Origin: Conchocele bisecta
Lineage: Eukaryota > Mollusca > Bivalvia > Lucinida > Thyasiridae
Reading direction: 5' to 3'
DNA length: 64,000 nt
Assembly: GCA_029237695.1 (NCBI GenBank)
Contig: CM055277.1
Coordinates: 39,094,242 to 39,158,241 of the forward strand
The notes beneath the pieces are model-generated. The model was not told where the DNA came from. It saw only the letters and a program-made list of their open reading frames with translations, and ran no database searches. Position 1 is the stretch's first letter. Each line of letters starts with the position of its first letter. The position numbers were made by a program, and so were the translations under genes. Shown one piece after another: positions 11,371-42,982 of this stretch.

Positions 11371-11398
11371 CCCCCCCCCCCCCCCCCCCCCCCCCCCC
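11371..11398 (+). repeat. Poly-C run (28 C)
   Basis: Uninterrupted C tract. Overlapping open frames there with poly-Pro or poly-Gly are artefacts of it. Confidence 0.85.
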
Positions 11399-11671
11399 TA
11401 TTGCACGGAAGTCTGGCGACATACGACCTTCTGTGTTGCTTATCTGAACCGTGCAATATCCATGCCAGGGGATATATGAATTCCAAATCCAGATGCGATT
11501 ACACCGACACATATTGCACAGACAAGATTTTTGTGTGATGCTTTGTGCAAAAACCGATACACCCAGCTGTGTGTACAGGTGTTTATTGTATGACCTCATT
11601 CAGCACGAGGCTGTAAACTGTGTGACCTTTAGGCTATGTTTTGAAATGTTACTGATTGGTCAACACGCCTT

Positions 11672-12260
11672 TTGATGTGCCACAGACGTCGCGAACGTGC
11701 GACTTTCATCATCGCATCACAGGGAAATCATGCAGTAACCCATTTCATGCTGAGGATACGCTTATGTTTGCGGACAAATATTTTTCTTCTATGCACTCAG
11801 AAGTATATGCCGCGACCACCATTTAATCCGTCTCGTCGAGACGGTTCAAATGAGTGGTCACATCGTATACTTTCATTGAGAAATAACAAAAATAAAAATA
11901 TTTTTTTTAATAATTTCATACCGGTAAATGTGTATTCCGAAAGGAATGGATTAAAAAACAAGAAATGCGTCTGTCGAACGCGGATGCCACCTGCAGCATA
12001 TTTGAGAAACTGTGAAAATTGGTTAACCGAAAAGTGTGACGGACGGACGGTCCAAACACTATATGCCACCCGTTTCTTCGAAACCCGGTGGCATAAAAAC
12101 TCTGAATCATACGCAGACCTGTCGCCATATATCGCCGATATTGATTTCGAAAATATTTTCCGTAAATTGTGTAGAAAAGTTGACACAAAATTCAGAGTTC
12201 ATGCGGAATTGTCGGTGGGATTATTCTTTCAAATTCGAATAAATTAATCTAATCAGGGTC
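11672..12260. repeat. Hairpin-rich MITE-like region
   Basis: Contains the inverted pair around GTCTCGTCGAGACGGTTC (11829-11846, arms GACCACCATTTAA / TTCAAATGAGTGGTC) and a second hairpin TGCCACCCGTTTCTTCGAAA / CGGTGGCA at 12063-12095. The first hairpin recurs at 17690-17875. A 191-codon plus frame and a 129-codon minus frame span it on opposite strands, as expected for palindromic non-coding DNA. Confidence 0.55.
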
Positions 12261-12735
12261 ACAGCTAGTATATCACTTTTCTTGCTATATACACAGTATA
12301 GCAGCTTCTGTGTAAGTGTGTATCGCCACAGGGAAATGATGAAATGTTACAATCTAGGATTAGTCTAGTGAAGAAAATAGGCTTGTGGCGGGACGTTTCA
12401 ACGGAAAATAGTGACTTGCCCAGGACTAACTTTCAGCATAGAGCCACTTGTCCGAGACCAAAACCGACTTGTCCCGGGCGTCGGGCGTGCCGATTTGTAC
12501 AGCCCTGTATCCAAGTGTCTGTGCTTGGAAAAAACCTGGCCTTCGTGGCTTTGCCTCGTTTCTTGTTGTCCGATAATCTAGAGGATCCCTGTACAGTCTG
12601 ATATTCGTTCCTGCCACTTACGATTTACCAGTGACAATTTTACTGGTATAATTGTGTAACTATTCCACCTAGTTAAACATATTATTACTATCGTTGCACA
12701 TCCAAAAAATAGAGAGAATAATACTTGGTGCGTTC
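12261..12735. other. No gene recognised
   Basis: Includes a GACTTGTCC motif cluster near 12408-12480 and nothing else I can name. Confidence 0.4.
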
Positions 12736-14235
12736 AAAACCTTAACGCTCGGGTAAATGGCTTATAATTTCTGTTTCCTTGCTCGGATCTGCTTCACATT
12801 TCACACACGCATTGCTCCAATGGTCCTCTGCCACCCTGTGACAAATCCACATTCAAATATGCCTTGTGTTCTTTGGCTGCCAGCGGGGGCATTCGTGTGC
12901 CGACAGGCCACATTTCTAGTTTATACATGCATTCATCTGCTGACCCTCTATCATGATGTAGCAAATCCACCACCCAACCCTTACCCCAAGGTCAAGGTTA
13001 CAAACTTAGCATGTTCATAAACTTAACGTTGGGGTAAATGTTGTGTGACTTCTGTTTATTTACAGGGAACGCCTTCATATTTATACATGGATTCATCTGA
13101 TGATACTCTATCCTGCTGTTGCAAATCCATGACCAACCGCCCATCCCTTACCCCAAGGTCCAGTTCACAAACTTAGCACATTCATTAACTTAACGTTGGG
13201 GTATATGTTGTGTAACTTCTGTTTATCTACAGGGAATACCTTCATATTTCATACATGCATTCATCTGATGAAACTCTATCGTACAATAGCAATTCCATGA
13301 CCCACCTCCCACCCCTTTCCCCAAGGTCAAGGTCACAAACTTAGCACATTCATAAACTTAAATGTCTTATAACATCTGTTTTCTGTCATGGAACGCCTTG
13401 ATATTTCATACATGCATTTCCTCAGATGACCCTCTATCAAGCTGTAGCAAATCCACGACTGACCACCCAACCCTTACCCCAAGGTCAAGGTCACAAACCT
13501 AGCAGATTCATAAACTTAACGTTGGGGTAAATGTTGTGTAACTTCTGTTTATTTACAGGGAATACCTTCATATTTCGTACATGCATTCATCTGATGAAAC
13601 TCTATCGTATGACCCACCCCTTTCCCCAAGGTCAAGGTCACAAACTTAGCACATTCATAAACTTAACGTTGGGGTAAATGTCTTATAACATCTGTTTCCT
13701 TTCATGGAACGCCTTGATATTTCATACATGCATTCCTCAGATGACCCTCTATCATGCTGTAGCAAATCCACAACCCACCACCCAACCCTTGCTCCAAGGT
13801 GAAGGTCACAAACTTAGCATGTTCATAAACTTAACGTTGGAGTAAATATTTAACTTCTGTTTCTTTACATGAAACGCTTTGATATTTCATACATGCATTC
13901 ATCTGATGATCCTCTATTGTGCTACAGCAAATCCATGACCCACCCCCACCCTTTTCCCCAAGGTCACAAACTTAGCACATTCATACATGCATTCCTCATG
14001 TGAATAGCTATCATGCTATAGAAAATCGCCAACTTAGTGCGTTCATAAACTTAACGTTGGGTTAGATTTTGTTTTACTTCTGTTTTCAGGGAGCTCATTG
14101 ATATTTCATACATGCATTCATCTTAATATGCTACATTATGCTATAGCAAACCCACAACCCACCTTGCACCTATGACCCCAATGCCAAGGTCCACCACATG
14201 CCCCTTAACCCAAGGTCAATTATATATAATATTCA
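12736..14235 (+). repeat. Tandem array of about 145-180 bp units
   Basis: Roughly eight units, each starting CATAAACTTAACGTTGGGGT, with ACTTCTGTTT, TTTCATACATGCATTCATCT, CTCTATC and CCCCAAGGTCAAGGTCACAA. Unit starts are near 13014, 13184, 13348, 13509, 13654, 13823 and 14044. It ends about 400 bp before the LIS1 ATG. The organisation resembles the tandem cores of bivalve pearl / Helitron-like elements (inference from memory). Confidence 0.8.
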
Positions 14236-14269
14236 TGTTTTTTATGCAACTGTGCCAAGTTTGAGTGAA

Positions 14270-14480
14270 GGCTGCCAACAAGCGAGCTTCGTTGTCTTCT
14301 GACAACTCTTAATTTTCACACTGTATCCTTGTCCATGCAATAAGTCAAGTTCTACTTGACGGATCATAACCAAATTTGGTTTACATGTTTATCACGTCAA
14401 GATGAGTTATCTCCCCTTGTTGACTGGCCTTGCCTTGAAGGGCGTATATTGTGACCTTCGACACTCTTGTTATACACATA
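14270..14480 (+). repeat. Repeat unit shared with 22986-23130
   Basis: TATCCTTGTCCATGCAATAA, CATAACCAAATTTGGTTTAC, CATGTTTATCACGTCAAGAT and TGTGACCTTCGACACTCTTG occur here and again in intron 5. The copy ends about 80 bp before the probable LIS1 UTR acceptor. Confidence 0.7.
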
Positions 14481-14561
14481 CCATATATTTGCAAGAACAG
14501 GTGTACACATTTCTTTTGTGCTGGGTGTAGTTAAATGTTTCCTGAACGCCTGTGGTTTCAG

Positions 14562-14617
14562 GATGTACCAGTCGTGACCACCATCACCTGTGATTGGCTG
14601 AACAGAGACGTGTCGCT
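14562..14617 (+). other. PAFAH1B1: Probable 5' UTR part of LIS1 first coding exon
   Basis: A plausible acceptor (TGTGGTTTCAG, ending 14561) lies 56 bases before the start codon, so a separate upstream untranslated exon is likely, as in vertebrate LIS1. The segment holds a four-codon upstream ORF (ATG 14563, TGA 14575-14577) out of frame with LIS1, and an in-frame stop at 14591-14593. The start context has G at -3 and G at +4. The first exon and promoter were not found. Confidence 0.5.
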
Positions 14618-35140
<20,523 letters not shown>

Positions 35141-36486
35141 TGTCTGCCTCCGTCGTACAATCGTGGCTAGTGTCGGCCACAGTCGGACACCTACGCCGAC
35201 CCGACAGGCCAATATCCAGTAAACTCGCCGACATCGGCCACGCTTCACAACCACAGGTGGATGGTGCTCATCGTCCACCACCCGCTATACAGTATGCAGT
35301 CTGACACATTGCTAGTTCAACAACAGTTTAAGTGGTCGGTATGACATTGTTAACTTTTTGCTGTTTTCTCAATTGTCGCCTAAATGGCATACAGTACACA
35401 GTCAAGATGCATACATATGCAGATGCCAATTCAACAGTTGAGACAGGCCATGTGATTTTGCACCTTAGAAGATGTGCAATTGTTCATGAAAACTATTTAC
35501 AAAGACTGATATTTGTGACAAGTGCCACCATCCAAAGTTGACACAATTTTCCTAGCAAATGTGGAATTCTATTCTATTCTATTCCGCAATTGCTTTGGAA
35601 ATTTTGTCAACTTTCAACGTCACTTGCGGAAAATATCAATTTTTAGAAATACTTTAATGAAAAATCTCATTAGGTACACAGGGTTGGACACGTAACATTT
35701 TGGCCAAGGATTCCGCAGCATGGACATCCTGATTTTTACATCATGTTGAATGGATTTTCTTGAAAGTTCCGGGATTCCTCCCACAAAACGGGTCCTCGGG
35801 ATCCCGGGACACTGTTAGTGTCGACCCCTGGGTGCAAAATCATTTGGCTCGTCTTGGTTTACGTGTTACATGAATAACGACTTGTTTGCCCTGTTGTCGT
35901 CTATCTGCTATAGAGTACACAGAACATGTGCTTTCAGACACATACTCTTAATTCAACAGCTTAGATGTTTATTCAGTAGGTTAGTTTTAACGCTTTCAAC
36001 TCTGGCGATCATAAACACAACGTTTACTAACACTGGATACAAATGAGTGGGCTTGTAACGAGCCATCTCATTAAGAATCTACAATATTTGTTAATATGTT
36101 TCAGATTTAAGCCAACATTTGCAAACACTGTAGATACAGACGGCTCATCTGGATCTACAGTTTACACATGTTGGCTTTTAATGGTCGCCAGGGCTGAAAG
36201 TGTTGGTCAGTATTTTTCAGATTTCCAAAAAAATATTCCTCATATGATTAATGAACTAATCTAGACAATAGCATGTACAGATCGACCTGTAACCTGTTGA
36301 ATGACGCTCCATCTTATTTGGCCACAAAGCGGCGTACTCGTGTCGGCACAGCAGTTATTTTCAGCATCAGTCTGTAGTTTAATAGTTACTTTATAACATG
36401 GCTATATTGTCTCAAAATATCAAGTGTCACTTACAATAATGTTCTCGGAACACGTAGCATGTCCTGTGCAATGATTTAACACATCT
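35141..36486 (+). other. LIS1 3' UTR start and a foldback MITE
   Basis: 3' UTR of unknown length follows the stop. 35440-35690 is a member of the GAGACACACCATGTGATTTT foldback family (CCATGTGATTTTGCACCTTA, AAAGTTGACACAATTTTCCT and the inverse). If the transcript passes through, it carries this hairpin. 35691-36486 shows nothing I can name. Confidence 0.5.
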
Positions 36487-36729
36487 GGGGGCCGTTTCAC
36501 TAAACTTCATAAGACTAAAATGTACATAAGTGCAAAGTTATGATAGTCTGTAAATTTCGCATTAACAATATTTTCTTGTAAATAATTATTGGATTTACAT
36601 TTATTGAGCATAGGCTGCATATATAGCCTATGCTCAATAAATGTAAACCCATCAATTGAAATTTCCAGACGATCCTATATTTGCACTTACGAACATTTTA
36701 GTTGTACGAAGTTTAGTGAAACGGGCCCC
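36487..36729. mobile_element. GGGGCCCGTTTCACTAAAC-family MITE
   Basis: Left end GGGGGCCGTTTCACTAAACT, right end AAGTTTAGTGAAACGGGCCC, centre TATAGCCTATGCTCAATAAA. The AATAAA inside could be mistaken for a poly(A) signal. Confidence 0.85.
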
Positions 36730-36857
36730 TGTGCTTTTTAGTTATATCCTCTCACTGACAGTCGTGGTGCATGTACGTATGTTGGTAACTATTTATTTAT
36801 CCCAATGGCTCGACTGCTTCACAAGTTTCACTGATAGTTCGGAACAATTACACAATC

Positions 36858-37252
36858 AGAGCTCCAGATAAGCTGCGTATTTGCTTAAATACCCAATTAA
36901 AATTGCCAAAAACCCAATTTAAATCAGAAGTGGCGAGTATCAAAAAGCAATAACAATTTTGTGGTACCTTTATCATGCTGCATAAAACAATAAACAGACC
37001 ACAAATATAGCATGTTTTTTTCTTATTTTCCATGAAAACACATCTTGGTATTTCATTAGAATTGTCTCCAAGGAGACAATTCTAATGAAATGCCAAGATA
37101 TGTTTTCATTTTGAAACAAACTATCAATAATGTATGTTGATGTGTAACGGTAGTGTGATTTTATTTTACCCAATTAAAATTTTGAAACACCTAATTGCTT
37201 CAGAAATGATGGAGTGACAATACTCGATTACTAATTCCTTATCTGGAGCCCT
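36858..37252. mobile_element. AGAGCTCCAGATAAG-family MITE with central hairpin
   Basis: Ends AGAGCTCCAGATAAGCTGCG and (inverted) TCCTTATCTGGAGCCCT. Centre at 37030-37112 is a near-perfect hairpin: TTTCATTAGAATTGTCTCCA / AGGAGACAATTCTAATGAAA. Confidence 0.8.
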
Positions 37253-38145
37253 GCAATAGAAATGTCTTGACTGTAACAAATCTCTACAGATTCTTAGAAC
37301 CTAGTTCTCATCCTTGCTCTTAGATTTGCGTTCACAACGTATTTCCCAGCAACTTGACAGTGTCACATATTGGTAGTATGTGACAAAGGTGATTGTCTAG
37401 GTACACAGTTTGTGCATATGACCCATACAAGATCATGGTCAATGGCGTGTTTGTGATGCTTCGTCAGGTTGACACTGAATGTTAAGTAGATCCCACCAAC
37501 AGTCATTTCAGCAGGGTTAGTTTGGTTCACTTTGCGCAATTGCGTTGAATTCCAGAATTTTGCAGTATTTTTTGGAACGTTTGGTAGATTTTGTTAATAA
37601 TTTGGTATGTATGTGTAACTGCATCGGTGCTTTTCTCAGACATTGTGAATGAGCCTTAGCCTTAGCCTTCTAGTTTTGTGAAAAAGAAGCAGGATTTTCA
37701 CGATACTAAAAGTTTGATGAAATAAATACCATGGAGAGGATGTGCTTCGTGCCGGATATACGTTTGTTGTCTGTATGGCAAATAGCGTAGACCCTGGTCA
37801 GACTGCGCTGATGCGCACGCAGGCTGACGTGCGTATGCACTGGTTGCAAAACTTGTAAGACACGTTTCTACAGCCACAGTCACATGGAGTGAACTATGAA
37901 AAATTTGTTGGGCATTCAGAACATTGTCTGACAACTCAATTTAGTAATGCTCTGACTTGTGCTTTATGTGGCTTAGGTAACCACTATTCATGTATATTGT
38001 GATATTGCTGAACTTGGACGCCATGCAAAATAGATGTGCGAGTTACATAGGAATAGATGTGTATGATTAATAGATGTGGAACATAACTAGATGTGTATGC
38101 TAAAAATAGATGTGTAAGAGTCAACGTAAGTGTGTAAGATTCTTG
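37253..38145. other. No gene; foldback fragment at 37775-37890
   Basis: CCTGGTCAGACTGCGCTGAT and GCACTGGTTGCAAAA belong to the GATCCTGATC family. Several ATAGATGTG(T) repeats at 38030-38115. Otherwise unremarkable. Confidence 0.45.
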
Positions 38146-38352
38146 TATGGAACGCCAAATCTAAATAAACTCAAATAATAAAAGTTAGCTCTAAATAATT
38201 AGAGATAGCAATAAATATTTATTTAGAGCTAGCTCCAAATCATTTGAAGAGCTCTCTAAATAAATTGGAGCTAGCTCTAAATATTTAATGCTAGCTGTAA
38301 CTATTTAGAGCTAGCAATAATTATTTGAGTATGTAGATTTGGTGTTCCATAT
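38146..38352. mobile_element. TGGAACGCCAAATCTA-family foldback MITE, copy 1
   Basis: Ends TATGGAACGCCAAATCTAAA and AGATTTGGTGTTCCATA; inside, AGCTCTAAAT / ATTTAGAGCTAGC motifs alternate in both directions. Copy 2 is at 39231-39416. Confidence 0.8.
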
Positions 38353-38499
38353 TCTTGGTCCCAGCCCTGGTATTACCTCCCTTGTCACATCCATAAATGT
38401 CAAGTTCACCCAGAAGCCAATGTTCATGTGGATTGAATAGCTAATCTGCTCCTCATCTTTGTCGCTTTTGCACACCATTTACAGAAAATATGACTGTTT

Positions 38500-38690
38500 T
38501 TTGTCCCGCCCGCTTGCAGACAGCATGATATAGTCGGCATATTGGCGTACATACGTCGTCCGTCCGTCCGTCCGCCTGCCAGTGTGCCGACTACATCCGC
38601 AAGCAGGCGCGACAAAAATCAGTCGAGGTTAAAGTTTTTGGTATACTATCAAAGCCTCGGCGAGCGCGACATGCGGTCATCTTGTTGAAA
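38500..38690. mobile_element. CGTCCGTCC-headed element, short inverted form
   Basis: TTTTGTCCCGCCCGCTTGCA, GTCGTCCGTCCGTCCGTCCG, then inverted GCAAGCAGGCGCGACAAAAA, and a tail GCCTCGGCGAGCGCGACATG then CGGTCATCTTGTT. Appears to be two heads back to back. Confidence 0.65.
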
Positions 38691-39230
38691 TTGATATTGG
38701 CGAAATGACAAGGGAGATAATTCCAAAGTCCCGTTTATATCAAACATAAATGCAAGGTATTACACACACATATTGAAGATAGCTACTGTGTAAGATAATA
38801 AATATAGCTTTGTAAATGTGCTAACAGTGTCGGCAACCAACGTTGTGGTCGACGTTGCCTGAAGATGCTGTGAGACCAATACTGATATTATCCACATCGT
38901 GTGGTAGATACATCTATTGTTTAGTTGCAGTATTTACCTGAAATTGCCATACAATGAAAAAATAGTAGTAATTCAGGAAGTTATCAAACATTTAAAATAG
39001 TCTGAAATTTCATTGCAAAAGAAAGGAAGAATTCTTTATGGTATTTTAACAATTTGTACTATCTGATCAACGCCCACTGTTTCCATGAAATCTGCTAATT
39101 ACGCATGATTCTGCAAACAGACTTACACAAACCATGAAAAGGTGCTGGAGCTGCGATGTTTTTGCCAGTTTGGTCAGTGTTGTTGCTCATCTCAGTGATG
39201 ACGGATGTACGCAACCTTTACCCGACACAT

Positions 39231-39416
39231 TTGGAACACCAAATCTACATAAACGCAAAATAATTAATGCCAGCGAGCATTAAATATTTAGATCTAGCTC
39301 CAAATCATTTGAAGAGCTCTCTAAATCATTTGGAACTAGCTCTAAATCTTTAATGCTAGCTCTAATTATTTAATGCTAGCAATAATTATTTGAGTTTATG
39401 TAGATTCGGCGTTCCA
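39231..39416. mobile_element. TGGAACGCCAAATCTA-family foldback MITE, copy 2
   Basis: TTGGAACACCAAATCTACAT ... GTAGATTCGGCGTTCCAT; shares ATTTGAAGAGCTCTCTAAAT with copy 1, 1.1 kb upstream. Confidence 0.8.
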
Positions 39417-39512
39417 TACACACGTTATACCTCTGTAGATAATATTAATAAGTGCTAACACTAATTTAAGTATCAGATATTGTTGTCTTGGATCGTATTC
39501 TCCAAACTTGCA

Positions 39513-39854
39513 GAGCTCCAGATAAGGTGCGTATTGGCGTAATTTATACACTTATTTTAGCAGAAAGTGGGAGTACAAAATACTCCAGAGCAATGTGAAA
39601 ATACGCATTGATTTTCAAATTGAGTAGTGAAAATACTGTAATAAAATTTTAAAATTTACTTTATAGTTGGGCTTGCATGTTTGCTTTTTGGAGCTGGAAT
39701 ATTTTTATTTGTTTTTATCATTTGTTCCCTGTCTAATAAGGAAGAAAATCAATAATACATCTGTAAAAGTAAAATATTCCCACTTTTGATAATCAATGCG
39801 TATTATGCTAAAATAAGTGCGTAAAATATGCCAATACGCACCTTACCTGGAGCT
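39513..39854. mobile_element. AGAGCTCCAGATAAGG-family foldback MITE, best copy
   Basis: AGAGCTCCAGATAAGGTGCG then TATTGGCGTAATTTA at the left and the inverse at the right (TACGCACCTTACCTGGAGCT); inner AAATACGCATTGATTTTCAA. Confidence 0.82.
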
Positions 39855-40109
39855 ATGTATGCTGTCAGAAAAATACCATAATGTGTATTATCTTGTGGAT
39901 GATCAAATGTGATTATGTTGTAGTTATATACGAAGCGTGTGTTGTGTGCATGTTTGTGCCAGTGTATAGTACTAATCTTGCACTGTATACCATAGCTGTT
40001 GTATCATGTTATGGCTGTCAATCGTGAACTGTGAACTGCGTCCACCCAGTTGACAAAAACCTACCGTACCTACGTATCCGTTAAAAGCAAACAAGGCCTG
40101 AAAAAAAGA

Positions 40110-40262
40110 AGGTAAATTTATGTTAAAAAGTTCCTCAACCCTTTGCAGTGTGCAAAGGGTTGAAGTTTTTAGCATAAAATGTAAATTTCCGCCGGCAAAC
40201 TTTTGAAAAAAGTAGAAGAAAATACTCGGATTTAATACTTGGGTCAAGTCACCCAATCCAAT
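40110..40262. repeat. Hairpin around TCAACCCTTTGCA
   Basis: TTTATGTTAAAAAGTTCCTC then AACCCTTTGCAGTGTGCAAAGGG folds on TGAAGTTTTTAGCATAAA; arms of about 40 bp. Confidence 0.65.
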
Positions 40263-40526
40263 CATATTACTTCACCAGTAAATAGTGTAAAATAGCATAC
40301 ACAGTGTGTTTGTTTTTTCACAACCATTTCAAAACCTACCCGCACGTGGACGCTTAACATAGAAATAATTTGCTATGGCCCAACTTAGCAAATCACATAC
40401 TGTACTGTATTCTAAACCATAGAAAATTAATTATTAGATTCTCATCCAAATTTTGGAATAAAATAGGGCAGGTGCGCATCTGCGAGTCCGATCATGGCCT
40501 GTTGTGTTTGGCGTTCAGTCACCTAC

Positions 40527-40763
40527 ATAGCCATATGAGACACGCCATGTGATTTTGTACCCAAGATGTAATATGTTTCATGAAATATATTTACAGAAGC
40601 TGTGATAGTTTCTGTAAATGACGTCAAATGTTGACAACATTTTCATAGCAAATGCTGAATTTCGTCAACTTTCGACGTCATTTACGGAAAATATCATAAA
40701 CTTTGTAAATATTTTTCATGAGATTGCACATCTTCTTCTATACAAAATCACATGGCTAATATT
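40527..40763. mobile_element. GAGACACGCCATGTGATTTT-family foldback MITE
   Basis: Left ATGAGACACGCCATGTGATT, inner TGACGTCAAATGTTGACAAC and inverse TCGTCAACTTTCGACGTCAT, right CAAAATCACATGGC. Same family as 42262-42511 and 62640-62835. Confidence 0.75.
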
Positions 40764-42261
40764 ATAGGCAGTAACTAGACAATACTCCAAGTTGATAATG
40801 GCTAGGATGTACAGTCAGCGACTTCACAAACACACTGGTATCTAGTAAAGTACGTAGGATCATCAGGTATTACTGATTAAATAGCGAACTGTGCAGACCA
40901 TGATCAGACTGCACGTATGTGGAGGCTGATCTTGATCTACCTGGTTGCAATAACATTAACGTTTTATGCTTTAAAGCATTTATTCAGTACTTGATTGCAA
41001 CATTCACAAGACTGTGCATTTTTCGAGTCGCTAACTGAGTTATCTGCCAATGCCGACTGGTGATGCTTGTCAGCGAGCCGCCCATGTTTGTGTAGCTATC
41101 GTAGCCTCAACCCGCCTCTGAACGCAGGCAAACATAAGATGAATGGGGCAGTCTGTGTTTTACTCGTATTACATGACGTAGGGTTACTAATCATTACAAC
41201 ATTGAGTGATAATAACCACACTGTGTACCAGTCAGTAGTTGAGATTTTAAACCTTATCCCAGCTCGTATTTCCCGTATACGGATTCTGCAAAATTCCTGT
41301 TTATTCCTGGTAATGATGTCACAAGTTGACGAAAATTCCAGAGCACACGCAGAATTTAATTCTGCGTTTGCCCTGAAATTTTCATCTACTTACGATATCA
41401 TGTACAAAGAATATTGATAATCTTCAAAATCAATTTCGGTAAACTCTATTATGATATGACTATAATAAGGTAGAAATTCTCACCCACTAGCCGGATATGT
41501 CGCGCGTCCACGACTTGCCTGTTATGCCAGACTGTGCCACAACTCCAGGTTCAAGCCCGACCTTGGGTCAATATGCCGTACCATGTGGACAAATTTGGCC
41601 GAATGTAATAAAATTTCCCATAAATGGCTTTGTTATTGATATACATGTAATGTAGCTCAGCTATTTCAGCGATATTTTCGGACATGCTGGGCTGTATTCA
41701 GTGTATTGTCTCCTGGAGCGGCTTATATGTGTACATGGAGTCTCGTTCTGCCTGACAAATCCTATGCGAATTTTAAATTTTTGACATTTCAAAAACGTAA
41801 TATATTCAGAGTCACCGCCAATTTGTTGTTGTGTTTCCCAACTTCAGTCTGTTGTATAATACTTTCTGTTGACCAACAGGGGCCTGTTTCACTAAACTTT
41901 ACACGACTAACATGTTCGTCAGTGCAAAATTATGTTGTTTCTATTAAATCCCAAGAAAACAATTTGTTCAACCACTGTGTATATTTGTGTTTGGGAATTC
42001 AGATTTTGTATAGATCTGATTTTCGTTCCAAGTGTTTTGTCTGTGATACGTTGTTACATGACGAACAATGTTCATTTTCCCACACCCATGTTATTTGCAA
42101 TAACCAAGTTCACAAGCAATCATTGATTGTCAAGAATTCCATGAGAAACAGATTTTCCTTTTAGTTATTTTCAGAAAAAGTGTTATATCTTCATTGTCGT
42201 GTCCACATCTTGGCTTTCTCAAATTGAACTTTTATACTTCTACACCGTGCTGTTCCTGCAT
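40764..42261. other. No gene; MITE fragments
   Basis: Includes a GATCCTGATC-type fragment (40885-40945), a hairpin TTCCAGAGCACACGCAGAAT / ATTCTGCGTTTGCCCTGAAA (41333-41386) and a GGGGCC-family left end (41879-41936). Open frames at 41067-41417 and 41706-42164 run through these repeats and match no protein I know. Confidence 0.45.
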
Positions 42262-42511
42262 GAGACACGCTATGTGATTTTGTACCTTCGGACATCTGCA
42301 TAATTTCATGAAAAACATTTACAAAATTTACAGTATTTTCCGTAAATGCCGTCAAAAGTTGACAAAGAGTACATGCGGAATTATATTCCGCTTGTACTCT
42401 GAAAATTTTGTCAACTTTTTACTTTATTTGTGAAAAATTTTGTAAACTTATTTAATGAAATTAATCGGATGTCCGAAGGTACAAAATCGCATGGTGTGTC
42501 TGTCTCGTGTC
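42262..42511. mobile_element. GAGACACGCTATGTGATTTT-family foldback MITE, full copy
   Basis: Left GAGACACGCTATGTGATTTT then GTACCTTCGGACATCTGCAT; right inverse GGATGTCCGAAGGTACAAAA then TCGCATGGTGTGTC; centre GCGGAATTATATTCCGC. Confidence 0.82.
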
Positions 42512-42769
42512 TATCAGATTTGTGGTTGTCCTCAAGTGCAAAATGGTGCTGTTAAATATGGCACATATATGGCACCTAAACAACTTGGGGTTTGTGCAAT
42601 ATTTTTTATTTCAATAAATGAAATTTTGAAGATCGCGACTGGAGTTGTGTAAATATTTGGCGTGGTACACACATGTGCATGTATATGATAGTGTGCCCCC
42701 ACAGTGTGAGCTAGCGGCTCGTCACGGACCTGAGAGCACTGGTATATAACCAATGTCCATTCTGTGGAT

Positions 42770-42973
42770 CCTTCCTGGCACCAGGTCGGGATATTCCAAC
42801 TTCAGGGCTGAATATATATATATATATATATATATATTTTTCTGTAAATATTCAGTTCTGATTTTTGGGAATTTCTCTCATTATTGACAGGTTAATTACG
42901 GGATAGGATAGTCCAACCCATTGTCCGACCTTAAATGACCTTAGCTGTTACACACCAATAATCAATCAACCAA
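42770..42973 (+). mobile_element. SINE-like element, 5'-truncated, AATC tail
   Basis: Core CCTGGCACCAGGTCGGGATA and TTCAGGGCTGAATATATA, a TA run (42811-42837), and tail CACCAATAATCAATCAACCA. Flanked by TCTGTGGAT at 42761-42769 and 42974-42982, a 9 bp duplication. A short tail variant of the AAAC family. Confidence 0.72.
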
Positions 42974-42982
42974 TCTGTGGAT

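Noticed and set aside
11672..12247. 191-codon plus frame and 129-codon minus frame over the same DNA
   Set aside because: They cover palindromic repeat sequence, giving similar frames on both strands; no known domain.
12570..12592. TCTAGAGGATCC-like string suggesting cloning-vector contamination
   Set aside because: Only about 11 bases agree with a polylinker and the flanks do not; chance match.
38520..38600. CRISPR-like regular spacing of CGTCCGTC motifs
   Set aside because: A simple microsatellite head of a eukaryotic element; no constant repeat plus unique spacer structure.
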